A stretch of 64,000 bases of DNA, taken from positions 62,001 through 126,000 of the forward strand of contig NZ_BBOJ01000026.1 in assembly GCF_000974445.1 (NCBI RefSeq), read 5' to 3'. This document shows, in pieces, positions 52,529 to 61,963 of the stretch; within the stretch, counting starts at the first letter, position 1; every line of letters begins with the position of its first letter. The notes beneath the pieces were generated by a model, which ran no database searches, was not told where the DNA came from, and saw only the letters and a list, made by a program, of their open reading frames with translations. Source of the DNA: Lentzea aerocolonigenes. Lineage in GTDB: Bacteria > Actinomycetota > Actinomycetes > Mycobacteriales > Pseudonocardiaceae. The position numbers and the translations under genes are program-made.

Positions 52529-53793
52529 AGCTTTTCCCGTTCCTTCGCTTGCACCGGTTCGAGGATGATCGGCTGGGCGCGGCGTCCGGTGACGATGTTC
52601 CACGCCCACTGGGTCAGCACCGCGGCCCGGTTGCGCCACCCGACCAGGAACGCGATGTGCACGACCGCCCAGGCCGCCTTGCCGATCAACCCCTTGAGCC
52701 GCAGCTTCTTGATGTCGGCGACGGCGTCACCGGGCGAGATCGTCGCCATCGTGCCGAGGTCGAGGTACCTGAACGGCTTGGCTTCGCGGCCCCGCAGCCG
52801 TGCCTTGATGACGCGGGCGACGTGGTGCCCTTCCTGGATGGCGGGTTCGGCGATGCCGGGCAGGTCGTCGAGGTTGACCATGTCACCGATGGCGAAGACG
52901 TTCCCGGTGACCGAGCAGTCCGCCGGGTTCACCACGATGCGGCCCTTGCGGTCGGTTTCGGCACCGGTGGCCTCGGCGAGCTTGCGCGCCAGCGGAGAGG
53001 CCTGCACCCCGGCCGCCCAGATGATCGTCCGCGCCTCGACCCGGTCGCCGTCCTTGGTGGTGATGCCCTCGTCGTCGATCGTCTCGGCCATGGCGCCGGT
53101 CATGACGGTGATGCCGAGCTGTTCGAGCTTGCGGTGGGTGTGCCTGCGCAGCGGTTCGGAGAACGGCGGCAGCACGTGCGGTGCGGCGTCCAGCAGCGTG
53201 ATCCGGATGTCGCGCGGGTCGATCTCCCGGAACTGGCCCTTCAACGCCCGCCGCGCGAGGTCCGCGAGCTGCCCGGCGAGCTCCACCCCGGTGGGCCCGG
53301 CCCCGACCACCGCGAACGACAGCCACTGCTTCGGGTCATCCGACGCCACCGCCGTCTCGAACGCCCGCAACAACCGCGACCGCAGGTCAACGGCCTGTTC
53401 GAGGGTCTTCATCGGCGGCGCCGACGCGGCCCACTCGTCGTGCCCGAAGTAGCTGTCCCGCGCGCCCGCCGCGACGACCAGCGTGTCGTACGCGACCTCC
53501 CGCGACCGCCCGTCCGTCACGTCGACGTGGACCAGCCGGTTCGTGGTGTCGAACCCGGTCACCTCCCCCAGCAGCACACGGGCGTTGCGCTGCTTGCGCA
53601 GGATCGCCCGGAACGCCGGCGCGACGTCGCCCGCGGGCAGCAGGGCGGTCGCCACCTGGTACAGCAGGGGCTGGAACAGGTGGTGGTTGGTGCGGTCGAT
53701 CAACGTGACCTCGACGTCGGCGCGTTTGAGCCCGCGCACGACACCCAGGCCGCCGAAACCACCACCGACAACGACTACGCGGTGCTTACCCAT
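52525..53793 (-). CDS. ndh: Type II NADH dehydrogenase (NDH-2)
   Basis: A 422-residue FAD oxidoreductase. VVVVGGGFGGLGVVRGL binds FAD (GxGxxG), FAVVGAGPTGVELAGQLAD binds NADH, and NVFAIGDMVN is the third FAD contact. The region near 330-400 (AVVHIAFLVGWRNRAAVLTQWAWN) is the membrane-association segment of NDH-2. It passes electrons from NADH to quinone without proton pumping. Start is ATG 53793. The downstream gene overlaps by four bases. Confidence 0.93.
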   Translation of the reverse strand: MGKHRVVVVGGGFGGLGVVRGLKRADVEVTLIDRTNHHLFQPLLYQVATALLPAGDVAPAFRAILRKQRNARVLLGEVTGFDTTNRLVHVDVTDGRSREVAYDTLVVAAGARDSYFGHDEWAASAPPMKTLEQAVDLRSRLLRAFETAVASDDPKQWLSFAVVGAGPTGVELAGQLADLARRALKGQFREIDPRDIRITLLDAAPHVLPPFSEPLRRHTHRKLEQLGITVMTGAMAETIDDEGITTKDGDRVEARTIIWAAGVQASPLARKLAEATGAETDRKGRIVVNPADCSVTGNVFAIGDMVNLDDLPGIAEPAIQEGHHVARVIKARLRGREAKPFRYLDLGTMATISPGDAVADIKKLRLKGLIGKAAWAVVHIAFLVGWRNRAAVLTQWAWNIVTGRRAQPIILEPVQAKEREKL

Positions 53794-53977
53794 GCGTGTC
53801 ACGTACCCACTCGAGGCGCCCCCTATCCGGCCACGCCCGGGCTGTGCGCCGGGAGGGGCCGCACGCGGTCTCGTGGCGGGCCTCGCCCACGCCCGGCCCC
53901 GGCCGCCCGCCCGGCCCTCGACAGCGGCCACCCGTTCCACCCGCATACCAACTCCGAACGCCGGGTATCCGCCCGCC

Positions 53978-55453
53978 ATGACCACCACTGCTGACCAGTC
54001 GCTCTGGCTCGCCGCCCTGGGCACTCCCCGGCCCCCTCTCACCGGCGAGCACACCTACGACGTGGCCGTGGTCGGCGGTGGCATCACCGGCCTCACCACG
54101 GCCCTGCTGCTCAAGCGGCGCGGGCTGAGCGTGGTCGTGCTGGAGGCCGACCGGGTCGCGTCCGGCGTGTCCGGCAACAACACCGCCAAGGTCACCGCCC
54201 TCCAGTCCACTGTGTACTCGCAGATCCGGCGCACCCACGGCCTCGCCGCCGCCACCGACTACGCCACGGCGTCCCAGGCCGCCGTCGCCCAGGTCGCGGA
54301 CCTGGTGAAGCTCGAAGGCATCGAGTGCGACCTGCGCCGAGCGCCCGCCGTCACCTACGCCTACACCGAGTCCGAGGTGCAGGACGTCGACCACGAGCTG
54401 ATCACGGCCCGCCAGGTCGGTTTGCCGGTGCGCGCCAGCGTCGACGTCGACCTGCCGTTCGAGGTGCACGCGGCGATCAGGCTCGACGACCAGATCGCGC
54501 TGCACCCGGTGAAGTACCTGCGGGGACTGGCGAACGCGGTCGACGGTGGGGGCAGCAGGGTGTGCGAGCACAGCCGCGTGATCGACGTGACGGGCACGCG
54601 GGCGTCCACTGAGGACGGTCACGTCAACGCCTCGCAAATCGTGATCGCCACGCACTTCCCGACGCTGGACCGGGGTCTGTACTTCGCGCGCATGGAGCTG
54701 ACCCGCGCCTACTGCATCGCGGCGCGCGTCCCCGACCCGCCGGAGTCGCTCGCCATCAGCACCGGCAGCCCGTCGTGGTCGGTGGCGGCGCACGGGGACA
54801 AGCTGATCCTCGCCGGCCAGAGCCACCCGACCGGCAAGCCCGCCGTGGAACCGTTCCGCCGGCTGGAGGACTTCGCGCGCAGGCACTGGCAGGTAGAGGA
54901 GATCACCCACCGCTGGTCGGCGCAGGACCCGACGTCCTACGACCACCTGCCGATGATCGGCAGCTACACGCCGGGCAGCGACACCCTGTTCACCGCCACC
55001 GGCTACATGAAGTGGGGGCTCACCAGCGGCACGTTCGCGGCGTCACTGCTCGCGGACCTCGTGACCAGCAAGCCGAACGACCTGGCCGAGCGCTTCAGCC
55101 CGCACCGGCTGTCGCTGAAGTCGTTGCCGGAGCTCGTGAAGAAGAACGCCGAGGTCGCGGTGCAGCTGGTCGGCGACAGGGTGATGCCCGCCGACGCGAC
55201 GTCCAGCGAGAACCTGCCGCGCGACCACGCCCACGTCATCCGCGACGGGCTGGGCAAGACCGGCGTCTACCGCGACGCCGACGGGCAGCTGCACGCGGTG
55301 TCGTTGCGCTGCACGCACCTCGGGTGCCTGGTGCGGTTCAACGCCGCCGAACGCAGCTGGGACTGCCCGTGCCACGGGTCGCGGTTCGACGTCGACGGGG
55401 AGGTGCTGGAGGGGCCGGCGACCAAGCCCCTCCCGAGACGCGAAGCCCGCTAG
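53978..55453 (+). CDS. FAD-dependent oxidoreductase with C-terminal Rieske domain
   Basis: A 491-residue protein. DAO-type oxidoreductase 1-380: VAVVGGGITGLTTALLLKRRG, and TATGYMKWGLTSGTFA at the C-terminal FAD contact. A Rieske [2Fe-2S] domain at ~405-480 has CTHLGC and CPCHGS (two Cys, two His). Such DadA-Rieske proteins occur near plant-type or osmotic-stress genes in actinobacteria; the substrate is unknown. It is divergent from ndh, 184 bp away. Confidence 0.92.
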   Translation: MTTTADQSLWLAALGTPRPPLTGEHTYDVAVVGGGITGLTTALLLKRRGLSVVVLEADRVASGVSGNNTAKVTALQSTVYSQIRRTHGLAAATDYATASQAAVAQVADLVKLEGIECDLRRAPAVTYAYTESEVQDVDHELITARQVGLPVRASVDVDLPFEVHAAIRLDDQIALHPVKYLRGLANAVDGGGSRVCEHSRVIDVTGTRASTEDGHVNASQIVIATHFPTLDRGLYFARMELTRAYCIAARVPDPPESLAISTGSPSWSVAAHGDKLILAGQSHPTGKPAVEPFRRLEDFARRHWQVEEITHRWSAQDPTSYDHLPMIGSYTPGSDTLFTATGYMKWGLTSGTFAASLLADLVTSKPNDLAERFSPHRLSLKSLPELVKKNAEVAVQLVGDRVMPADATSSENLPRDHAHVIRDGLGKTGVYRDADGQLHAVSLRCTHLGCLVRFNAAERSWDCPCHGSRFDVDGEVLEGPATKPLPRREAR

Positions 55454-57474
55454 TTCTTCTTGGCCACCAACGTCAGCACGTCGTAGCGAGCCACTGACTC
55501 GCCCTTCTGGTTCACCACGTCGGCGTCCCAGCGCACCTCGCCGTACTCCTGGTCCTCCCGCGGCGTGATCTGCTTGACGGTCAGCGTCACCGTCAGCGTG
55601 TCGCCGGGGAACGTCGGAGTGAGGAAGCGCAGATTCTCCAGGCCGTAGTTGGCCAGCACCGGGCCGGGCTCCGGCGAGACGAACAGGCCCGCCGCGAACG
55701 ACACCACGAGGTAGCCGTGCGCGACCCGTCCACCGAAGAACGGGTTCGCCGCGGCGGCCTCCTCGTCCATGTGCGCGTAGAACGTGTCACCGGTGAACGA
55801 CGCGAAGTGCTCGATGTCCTCCAGCGTCACCTCGCGCGGGCCGGCGACGACCGTGTCACCGAGCCGCAGCTCGGCCAGCGTCTTGCGGAACGGGTGCACC
55901 GCGTCGTCGCGGCGGGGCGCGCCGGTCACCCAGCGGTTCGTGACCGCGGCCAGCGTGCGCGGGCTGCCCTGCACGGCCGTGCGCTGCATGTGGTGCAGCA
56001 CGCCGCGCATGCCGCCCATCTCCTCGCCGCCGCCGGCACGTCCGGGGCCGCCGTGCACCAGCATCGGCAGCGGGGAGCCGTGGCCGGTCGACTCGCCGGC
56101 GTCCTCGCGGTCGAGCACCAGCAACCGGCCGTGCCACGGCGCCACGCCGATCACGACGTCGCGCACGAAGTCGGTGTCGGCGGACACGATCGAGCCGACC
56201 AGCGAACCGGAACCGCGCGCGGCCAGCGCGACGGCGTCGTCGGCCGACGAGTACGGCATCAGCGTCGACACCGGCCCGAACGCCTCGACCTCGTGCGGCT
56301 GCACGGCGTCAGCGGAAGCACGCAGCAGCATCGGCGACATGAACGCACCGCGCTCGGCATCCGCGTCCACAAGGGACAGAGGGCCGTCGCCGTAGACGAC
56401 CGAGGCGTTCTCCTGCAACGCCTTGAGCGACCGGCGGACCTCTTCACGCTGCTCCAGACCGGCGAGCGCACCCATCTTCACCGACTTGTCCGCCGGGTTG
56501 CCGATCACGACCTCGGCCAGCCGGGCCGCCGTCGCCTCGGCCACCGCGTCCATCAACGACTCGGGCACCAGCGCGCGCCGGATCGCGGTGCACTTCTGCC
56601 CCGCCTTGGTCGTCATCTCGGTCACCAGCTGGCCGACGAACAGGTCGAACTCGGGCGTGCCGGGCGTGGCGTCGGGGCCGAGGATCGAGCAGTTCAGCGA
56701 GTCCGCCTCGGCGTTGAACCGCACCGACGACCGGATCACGGCCTGGTGCGTGCGCAGGTGCTGGGCGGTCGACGCGGACCCGGTGAAACCGACCAGGTCC
56801 TGCGGGGTCAGGTGGTCCAGCAGGTCGCCGGCCGAACCGCAGACGAGCTGCAGCGAGCCCTCGGGCAGCAGCCCCGACGCGAGCATGAGCTCGACCATCT
56901 TCTCGGTCACGTAGGCGGTCTGGGACGCGGGCTTGATCAGCGACGGCACCCCGGCGATGAACGCGGGCGCGAACTTCTCCAGAGGCCCCCACATGGGGAA
57001 GTTGAAGGCGTTGATCTGCACCGCGACACCGCGCAACGGCGTGCAGATGTGCTGACCGACGAACGTGCCGCCACGGCCCAGCGGCTCCAGCGCGCCGTCG
57101 ACGAACACCTTGTCGTTCGGCAGCTCGCGCTTGGCCTTGGACGCGTACCCGAGCAGCACGCCGAAGCCGCCGTCGATGTCGACCCACGAGTCGGACTTGG
57201 TGGCACCGGTGCGCGCGGACAGCGCGTACAGCTCGGCCTTGTGCTCCTTCAGGTACAGCCCGAGCGCCTTGAGCAGCTGCGCGCGCTGGTGGAACGTGAG
57301 CTCGCGCAACGCAGGCCCGCCGACCTCGCGGCCGTACCGCAGCGCCGCCCCCATGTCGATGCCCGCGGACGAGATCCGGGCGATCTCCTCCCCGGTCACG
57401 GCGTCGTGCAACGGCGCGCCCTCCACGGACGGCGTGTGCCATCCACCCGACACGTAGCTGCGCAGCAAGCTCAT
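55450..57474 (-). CDS. paaZ: Bifunctional oxepin-CoA hydrolase / aldehyde dehydrogenase
   Basis: A 674-residue PaaZ, close to the 681 residues of Escherichia coli PaaZ. An N-terminal aldehyde dehydrogenase (about 1-520; NAEADSLNCSILG carries the Glu and catalytic Cys) is fused to a C-terminal MaoC-like hydratase (about 535-674; GDTFYAHMDEEAAAANPFFGGRVAHGYLV, with the Asp/His pair). It opens oxepin-CoA and oxidises the semialdehyde in phenylacetate catabolism. AGGAGG precedes ATG 57474. No other paa gene is in the window. Confidence 0.95.
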   Translation of the reverse strand: MSLLRSYVSGGWHTPSVEGAPLHDAVTGEEIARISSAGIDMGAALRYGREVGGPALRELTFHQRAQLLKALGLYLKEHKAELYALSARTGATKSDSWVDIDGGFGVLLGYASKAKRELPNDKVFVDGALEPLGRGGTFVGQHICTPLRGVAVQINAFNFPMWGPLEKFAPAFIAGVPSLIKPASQTAYVTEKMVELMLASGLLPEGSLQLVCGSAGDLLDHLTPQDLVGFTGSASTAQHLRTHQAVIRSSVRFNAEADSLNCSILGPDATPGTPEFDLFVGQLVTEMTTKAGQKCTAIRRALVPESLMDAVAEATAARLAEVVIGNPADKSVKMGALAGLEQREEVRRSLKALQENASVVYGDGPLSLVDADAERGAFMSPMLLRASADAVQPHEVEAFGPVSTLMPYSSADDAVALAARGSGSLVGSIVSADTDFVRDVVIGVAPWHGRLLVLDREDAGESTGHGSPLPMLVHGGPGRAGGGEEMGGMRGVLHHMQRTAVQGSPRTLAAVTNRWVTGAPRRDDAVHPFRKTLAELRLGDTVVAGPREVTLEDIEHFASFTGDTFYAHMDEEAAAANPFFGGRVAHGYLVVSFAAGLFVSPEPGPVLANYGLENLRFLTPTFPGDTLTVTLTVKQITPREDQEYGEVRWDADVVNQKGESVARYDVLTLVAKKN

Positions 57475-57535
57475 CGAGCCAACCTCCTGAAGCGGGGGCC
57501 GACGGATCCTCATCGACCCGGCTACCGGCAACGTA

Positions 57536-60172
57536 TCAGCCGTCCAGCAGCGCGACGAGCGATGCCGCGTCGTCGGTCCGCCCCTGCGCCAGGTACAGGG
57601 TGAGCGCCTGGTCCCACAGCTCACGGGCCTGCGCGCGCTGGTCCAGCGCGGCGTGCACGTCGCCGAGGTGGTGCAGCACGGTGGCCTCCTCGTAGCTGTT
57701 GTCGAGCTGCCGGTACACCTCCAACGACTCGTGGTAGTGCTCGATCGCGGCCGCGGGCCTGCCGTCGTGGAACGCGATGTGCGCGAGACTGTCCAAAGTG
57801 GCTGCTTCGCCCTCGGCGTGGCCGAGCTTCCTGTTCAGCGCCATCGCTTGTTCGCAGTAGTCCGCGGCCTCGGCGTAGCGGCCCAGGCACGCGTAGCGCC
57901 AGCCGACCTCGTTCAGGGCCTCGGCTTCCCGCAGCTCCAGGTCCGCCTTCCGGAAGCCGTTCAGCGTGTGCAGCGCGTGCTCCAGCGCACCGGCGAGGTC
58001 CCCGGCGCGTTCCCTCGCCCACGCGATCGCGCGGTGGGCGCCCGCACGGCCTGCGAAGTCCTCCTCGTCGTGCAGCTCCAGGCTGCGGGTGAGGTGGTTC
58101 TGGGCCAGTTCGTCCCGCGAGAGCTGGGCGTAGACCAGGCCGGCGCTCAGGTGGGCGGCCGCCTGTTTCGGCCTGTCCCCCAACTGTTCCGCGGCGCTGA
58201 GGCCGAGGTGCCACGTGGTCAGCTCGTCGGCCGTGCGGCCCCGTCTGCGGTGGTAGTGGTTCAGCGTCCTGGCCAGCAGCCAGGTGGTCTCGTGCCAGCC
58301 CTGCTCGGCCGCGACCCGCTGCACGGCGAGCAACGACTCGTGTTCCTCGTCGAACCACCGCATGGCGGCGGCCGCGTCCGGGAACCTCTCGCAGGGTTCC
58401 AGCTCCGGCAGCGGCCGGTGCGGTTCCAGCGTCAGCGCACCGGCCCCCGCACGCCGCACGAGGTGGTCGGCGAACCGGCGCAGGGCTTCGGTGTTCTTCC
58501 CGGCCAGGTCGGCCGCGTACAGGCGGACGAGGTCGTGCATGCGGTAACGGCCGGGCACGTGCTGCTGCACGAGGTGCGCGTTCTCCAGTTCCCGCAGCAC
58601 CATCCGCACCCGCGGCCGCGCGGAGAGGGCGTCGATCGCGGCCAGGCTCGCGTCCGGGGAGGGAATCAGCCCGAGCAACGCGAACAGCTCCGCGGCCTCG
58701 GCGCTCAGCGCGTCGCGCGACCACGAGAACACCGTCCGCAGGTTCGCCTCGGCCTCCCCCGCGTCGAGGGCGTCGAGGCGACACTCGGCCAGCTCGTCGG
58801 CCAGCGCGGACAACGGCAGCTCCCGGTCCATGGCCGCCCGTGCCGCCACGATGCTCAGCGCGAGCGGCAGCCCGCCGCACCACCAGACCAGCTCGCTGAG
58901 GTCACCGGGTTCGACGGCGACGCCCGCCCGCCCGAGCCGGGACTGCAGGAACTCCCGCGCCTGGCTCGCACCCAGCACGTCCAGCGGCAGGAGATGAGCA
59001 CCGGCGGCCAGCAGCCCCGGCATCCGGTTGCGGCTGGTGACGATCACCGCGCACGACGGGTTCCCCGGCAGCAGGCCGGTCACCTGCCCGGTGTCGCGCG
59101 CGTTGTCCAGCAGGATCAGCACCCGCTTGTCCGCGAGCAGGCTGCGGTAGCGGTCGGCGCTCACCGGCCCGCCGGGCTCGCCCAGCGCGTCGAGGAACCC
59201 GCGCAGCGCCGCGTCCGTCGTGAGCGGCTCGCCGGACGGGTCGAACCCGCGCAGGTCCACGTACAGCTGGCCGTCCGGGAAGTCGTCCAGGTGCTGGTGC
59301 GCCCACTGGACGGCCAGCGCGGTCTTGCCCACGCCTCCCGCGCCCGCGATCACCGTCACGCCTTCGCCGCGCACGTCGGCGAGCTCGGTCTCCCGGCCGG
59401 TGAACCACTGCTGCGGCGCGGGCAGCTGGCGAGGCGTGCGGGTCGGTTCCGCGGCGAGAATGCGCGCGTGCAGGGCGCGCAACGGTGCGCCGGGATCCAC
59501 CCCGAGCTCCTCGGCCAGCCTGCGCCGGAGCGCCTCGTAGTGGCGCAGGGCCTCGGCGGAGTTGCCCGCGCGGTGCAGCGCGAGGATCAGCTGCCCGGCC
59601 AGCCGTTCGTCCACCGGTCGTTCCTCGGCGGCCTTGAGCAGCTCCGGCAGCACGGTGCGGCCGAGCTCGATCGCCAGGTCGTTGCGGTCCAGTTCGGCCT
59701 CGACCCGTTCGACGTGCAGTTCCTCCCGGAACGCGGCCAGCCACGGCGAGTCCAGCCCGGCGAGCGCGGGCCCGCGCCACAGCCCGAGCGCCTCGTCGAA
59801 CAGCTCCAGCGCACGCTCGCCGGTCTGCCCGCGCGCCTGTTCGACGAGCGCCCGGAACCGGTGCAGGTCGACCGAGTCCGCCCGCAGCCGGTAGCCGCCC
59901 GGCTCCCGCCCGATGTCGAGCACCTGCCGCAGTTTCGACAGGTACACGTACAGCGTGTCCTTGGCGCGCAACGGCGTCTGGTCGCCCCAGACGCGGTCGG
60001 CCAGCCGGTCCAGGGGCACCGGACGCCCCGGTTCCGCCAGCAACGCCACCAGCACCGCCCGCTGCTTGACGTGCCCGATGTCGACCAGGACCCCGTCCAC
60101 GCGGACCTCCAGGTCACCGAGCAGCGCGAACTCGAACGTCAAGGCACTCCCATCAGCCGATTCAAGATCCAT
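57536..60172 (-). CDS. SARP/AfsR-family transcriptional regulator
   Basis: An 878-residue regulator. The OmpR-like DNA-binding domain is at ~12-95 (RLADRVWGD, LYVYLSKLRQVLD), the BTAD dimerisation domain at ~100-240, NB-ARC at ~255-500 with Walker A GAGGVGKTA (277-285) and GGLPLALS, and TPR repeats at ~600-860. This is the AfsR architecture that activates secondary metabolism or secretion genes in streptomycetes. It is divergent from two small secreted-protein genes 80 bp away, the likeliest local targets. Confidence 0.94.
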   Translation of the reverse strand: MDLESADGSALTFEFALLGDLEVRVDGVLVDIGHVKQRAVLVALLAEPGRPVPLDRLADRVWGDQTPLRAKDTLYVYLSKLRQVLDIGREPGGYRLRADSVDLHRFRALVEQARGQTGERALELFDEALGLWRGPALAGLDSPWLAAFREELHVERVEAELDRNDLAIELGRTVLPELLKAAEERPVDERLAGQLILALHRAGNSAEALRHYEALRRRLAEELGVDPGAPLRALHARILAAEPTRTPRQLPAPQQWFTGRETELADVRGEGVTVIAGAGGVGKTALAVQWAHQHLDDFPDGQLYVDLRGFDPSGEPLTTDAALRGFLDALGEPGGPVSADRYRSLLADKRVLILLDNARDTGQVTGLLPGNPSCAVIVTSRNRMPGLLAAGAHLLPLDVLGASQAREFLQSRLGRAGVAVEPGDLSELVWWCGGLPLALSIVAARAAMDRELPLSALADELAECRLDALDAGEAEANLRTVFSWSRDALSAEAAELFALLGLIPSPDASLAAIDALSARPRVRMVLRELENAHLVQQHVPGRYRMHDLVRLYAADLAGKNTEALRRFADHLVRRAGAGALTLEPHRPLPELEPCERFPDAAAAMRWFDEEHESLLAVQRVAAEQGWHETTWLLARTLNHYHRRRGRTADELTTWHLGLSAAEQLGDRPKQAAAHLSAGLVYAQLSRDELAQNHLTRSLELHDEEDFAGRAGAHRAIAWARERAGDLAGALEHALHTLNGFRKADLELREAEALNEVGWRYACLGRYAEAADYCEQAMALNRKLGHAEGEAATLDSLAHIAFHDGRPAAAIEHYHESLEVYRQLDNSYEEATVLHHLGDVHAALDQRAQARELWDQALTLYLAQGRTDDAASLVALLDG

Positions 60173-60252
60173 CTTAGGTTCGTTTCAGACGGCTGCCCCA
60201 CCGTGGTGAGCGTCAGAGGGGCAACCCGAACAGATCGCTCAAGGGGTATTAC

Positions 60253-60600
60253 GTGAAGTCTCGCAACATCGTTCTGGCGGTCGCCGGCGCCGTTCTCGCG
60301 CTGGGAGGAGTGGCCGCACCCGCCGCGTCCGCCGACGACGACGTGCACCGTCTGTCGGCGGCGTGCAAGTCGCCCAGCGACAAGAAGATCAACATCTCGT
60401 GGGGCAACGGCCACCAGAGCGTCACGGTGTACTACAACAACCACTGCGACCAGCGCCGGGCGATCGAGCTCACCTACAGCGGCATCGGCGGCATTCCCAT
60501 CAAGGAGTGCTTCGTCGTGCCGGCGAAGAAGAAGGGCAGCAAGAAGCACGACCAGGCGAACCCGCGGATCGTGGCCATCCTGGCCGGCAGCAGCTGCTGA
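60253..60600 (+). CDS. Small secreted cysteine-containing protein, copy 1
   Basis: A 115-residue exported protein from GTG 60253. Signal peptide 1-27 (ending ASA), then an ~88-residue mature part with four cysteines (AACKSPSDKKINISWGNG, NNHCDQ, ECFVVPAKKKG, GSSC), giving room for two disulfides. The mature domain is basic and beta-rich. No family is recognised. A close copy follows at 60646, indicating a tandem duplication. Likely controlled by the divergent SARP gene. Confidence 0.82.
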   Translation: MKSRNIVLAVAGAVLALGGVAAPAASADDDVHRLSAACKSPSDKKINISWGNGHQSVTVYYNNHCDQRRAIELTYSGIGGIPIKECFVVPAKKKGSKKHDQANPRIVAILAGSSC

Positions 60601-60645
60601 CCTGCGTTCGACGCATCCACTTCGAGAACAACGCAGGGGGAACAC

Positions 60646-61014
60646 GTGAAGGCTCGCAACATCGTTCTGGCGGTCGCCGGCGCCGGTCTCGCGCTCGGCG
60701 GCCTGGTCGCACCGGCCGCGTCCGCCGGCACGTCCGACGACGTGTCCGTCCAGGACGTGCACCGCAACTCGGCGACCTGCAAGTCGCCCAGCGACAAGAA
60801 GATCAACATCTCGTGGGGCGACGGCTCGACCACGACCACCGTGTACTACAACAACCACTGCAACCAGGCACGGGCGATCGAGCTGTACTTCAAGCCGGCG
60901 GGTGAGTTCCCCTTCACCAAGTGCTTCGTCGCGCCGGCGGGGAAGAAGAGCAGCAAGGAGATCGGCCACGCCAAGCCGGTCGAGGTGAACATCCTCAAGG
61001 GCGGCAGCTGCTGA
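60646..61014 (+). CDS. Small secreted cysteine-containing protein, copy 2
   Basis: A 122-residue paralog of copy 1 from GTG 60646, behind an AGGGGGA-type ribosome site. The signal peptides are nearly identical (RNIVLAVAGAG). The block CKSPSDKKINISWG is unchanged, the region before it has a seven-residue insertion (GTSDDVSV), and the four cysteines align. Function unknown. A strong hairpin follows. Confidence 0.82.
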   Translation: MKARNIVLAVAGAGLALGGLVAPAASAGTSDDVSVQDVHRNSATCKSPSDKKINISWGDGSTTTTVYYNNHCNQARAIELYFKPAGEFPFTKCFVAPAGKKSSKEIGHAKPVEVNILKGGSC

Positions 61015-61024
61015 TCTGGGGGTC

Positions 61025-61060
61025 GCGGCGCTCGGCCGGGTCGTCCCGGCCGAGCGCCGC
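61025..61060 (+). terminator. Hairpin after the small secreted-protein pair
   Basis: A 16-bp stem, GCGGCGCTCGGCCGGG with its complement, and a 4-nt loop; no T tract. Confidence 0.75.
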
Positions 61061-61099
61061 GCTTGCCTGATCGTCCCACCGCCGGGAACCATCGAGCAC

Positions 61100-61963
61100 G
61101 TGGACGAACTACGCGCGTTGCTCACCAGGCACGCTCGCCCGGACCTGACCACGTCCATTCCCGACGTCCTGGTCTCGAAGACCACCGCCGCCGGCCCGCC
61201 GACGCCGTCGATGACCGGCACGATCCTCGCGTTCGTCGCTCAAGGCCGCAAACGCATCGCGTTGGGCGACCGCGTCTACGACTACCGCGCCGGCCAGTAC
61301 CTCGTGGCCTCGATCGACCTGCCGATCACCGGCAACTACGTCGGCATCAGCCCGTCGGAACCCGCGCTCGGCATCGGCCTGGTCCTGCGTCCGGAGCACA
61401 TCGCGGAACTCCTGCGCGACAACGACCTCCCCCAGTCCGCGGGCACCCCGGAGGGACTGGCCGTCAGCGACGCGACCCCGGAACTCGTCGACGCCGTCAC
61501 GAGGCTCGCGCGCCTGCTCGGCAACCCGCGCGACGCGAGAGCACTCGCCCCGCTGGTCAAGCGGGAGATCCTCTGGCGCGTCATGACCGGTGAGCAGGGC
61601 GCGGTGGTGCGTCAGCTCGGGTCAGGGGACAGCAGCCTGGGCCACATCGCCAGGGCGGTCGGCTGGATCCGGGAGAACTACGCCGAGTCGTTCAAGGTCG
61701 GCAACGTCGCGCGGATCGCGGGCATGAGCGAGTCGGCGTTCTACCGGAACTTCCAGGCCGTCACCGCGATGAGCCCGATCCAGTTCCAGAAGCAGATCCG
61801 GCTGCAGGAGGCACGGCTGCTGCTCGCGACCGGCCGGGACGTGACGAGCGTCAGCCACCGGGTCGGCTACGACAGCCCGTCGCAGTTCAGCCGCGAGTAC
61901 CGCCGCCAGTTCGGCGCGCCGCCCAGCCGGGACGCGCTGCTCAGGCCGCAGCCTGCTCTCTGA
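61100..61963 (+). CDS. AraC-family regulator with AraC_N domain
   Basis: A 287-residue regulator from GTG 61100. Residues ~15-160 form the AraC_N ligand/dimerisation domain (ILAFVAQGRKRIALGDRVYDYRAGQYLVASIDLP). Residues ~185-283 carry the two-helix HTH (FKVGNVARIAGMSESAFYRNFQAVTAMSPIQFQKQIRLQEA, VTSVSHRVGYDSPSQFSREYRRQFG). Often controls an adjacent oxidoreductase; here the SDR gene is 1.2 kb away. Its 3' end overlaps the convergent membrane protein by 23 bp. Confidence 0.92.
   Translation: MDELRALLTRHARPDLTTSIPDVLVSKTTAAGPPTPSMTGTILAFVAQGRKRIALGDRVYDYRAGQYLVASIDLPITGNYVGISPSEPALGIGLVLRPEHIAELLRDNDLPQSAGTPEGLAVSDATPELVDAVTRLARLLGNPRDARALAPLVKREILWRVMTGEQGAVVRQLGSGDSSLGHIARAVGWIRENYAESFKVGNVARIAGMSESAFYRNFQAVTAMSPIQFQKQIRLQEARLLLATGRDVTSVSHRVGYDSPSQFSREYRRQFGAPPSRDALLRPQPAL

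Noticed and set aside
60185-60220. Two TCAGA(C/G)GG repeats as SARP binding sites
   Set aside because: Spacing is 28 bp, not the 11 or 22 bp that SARP heptamer repeats show.
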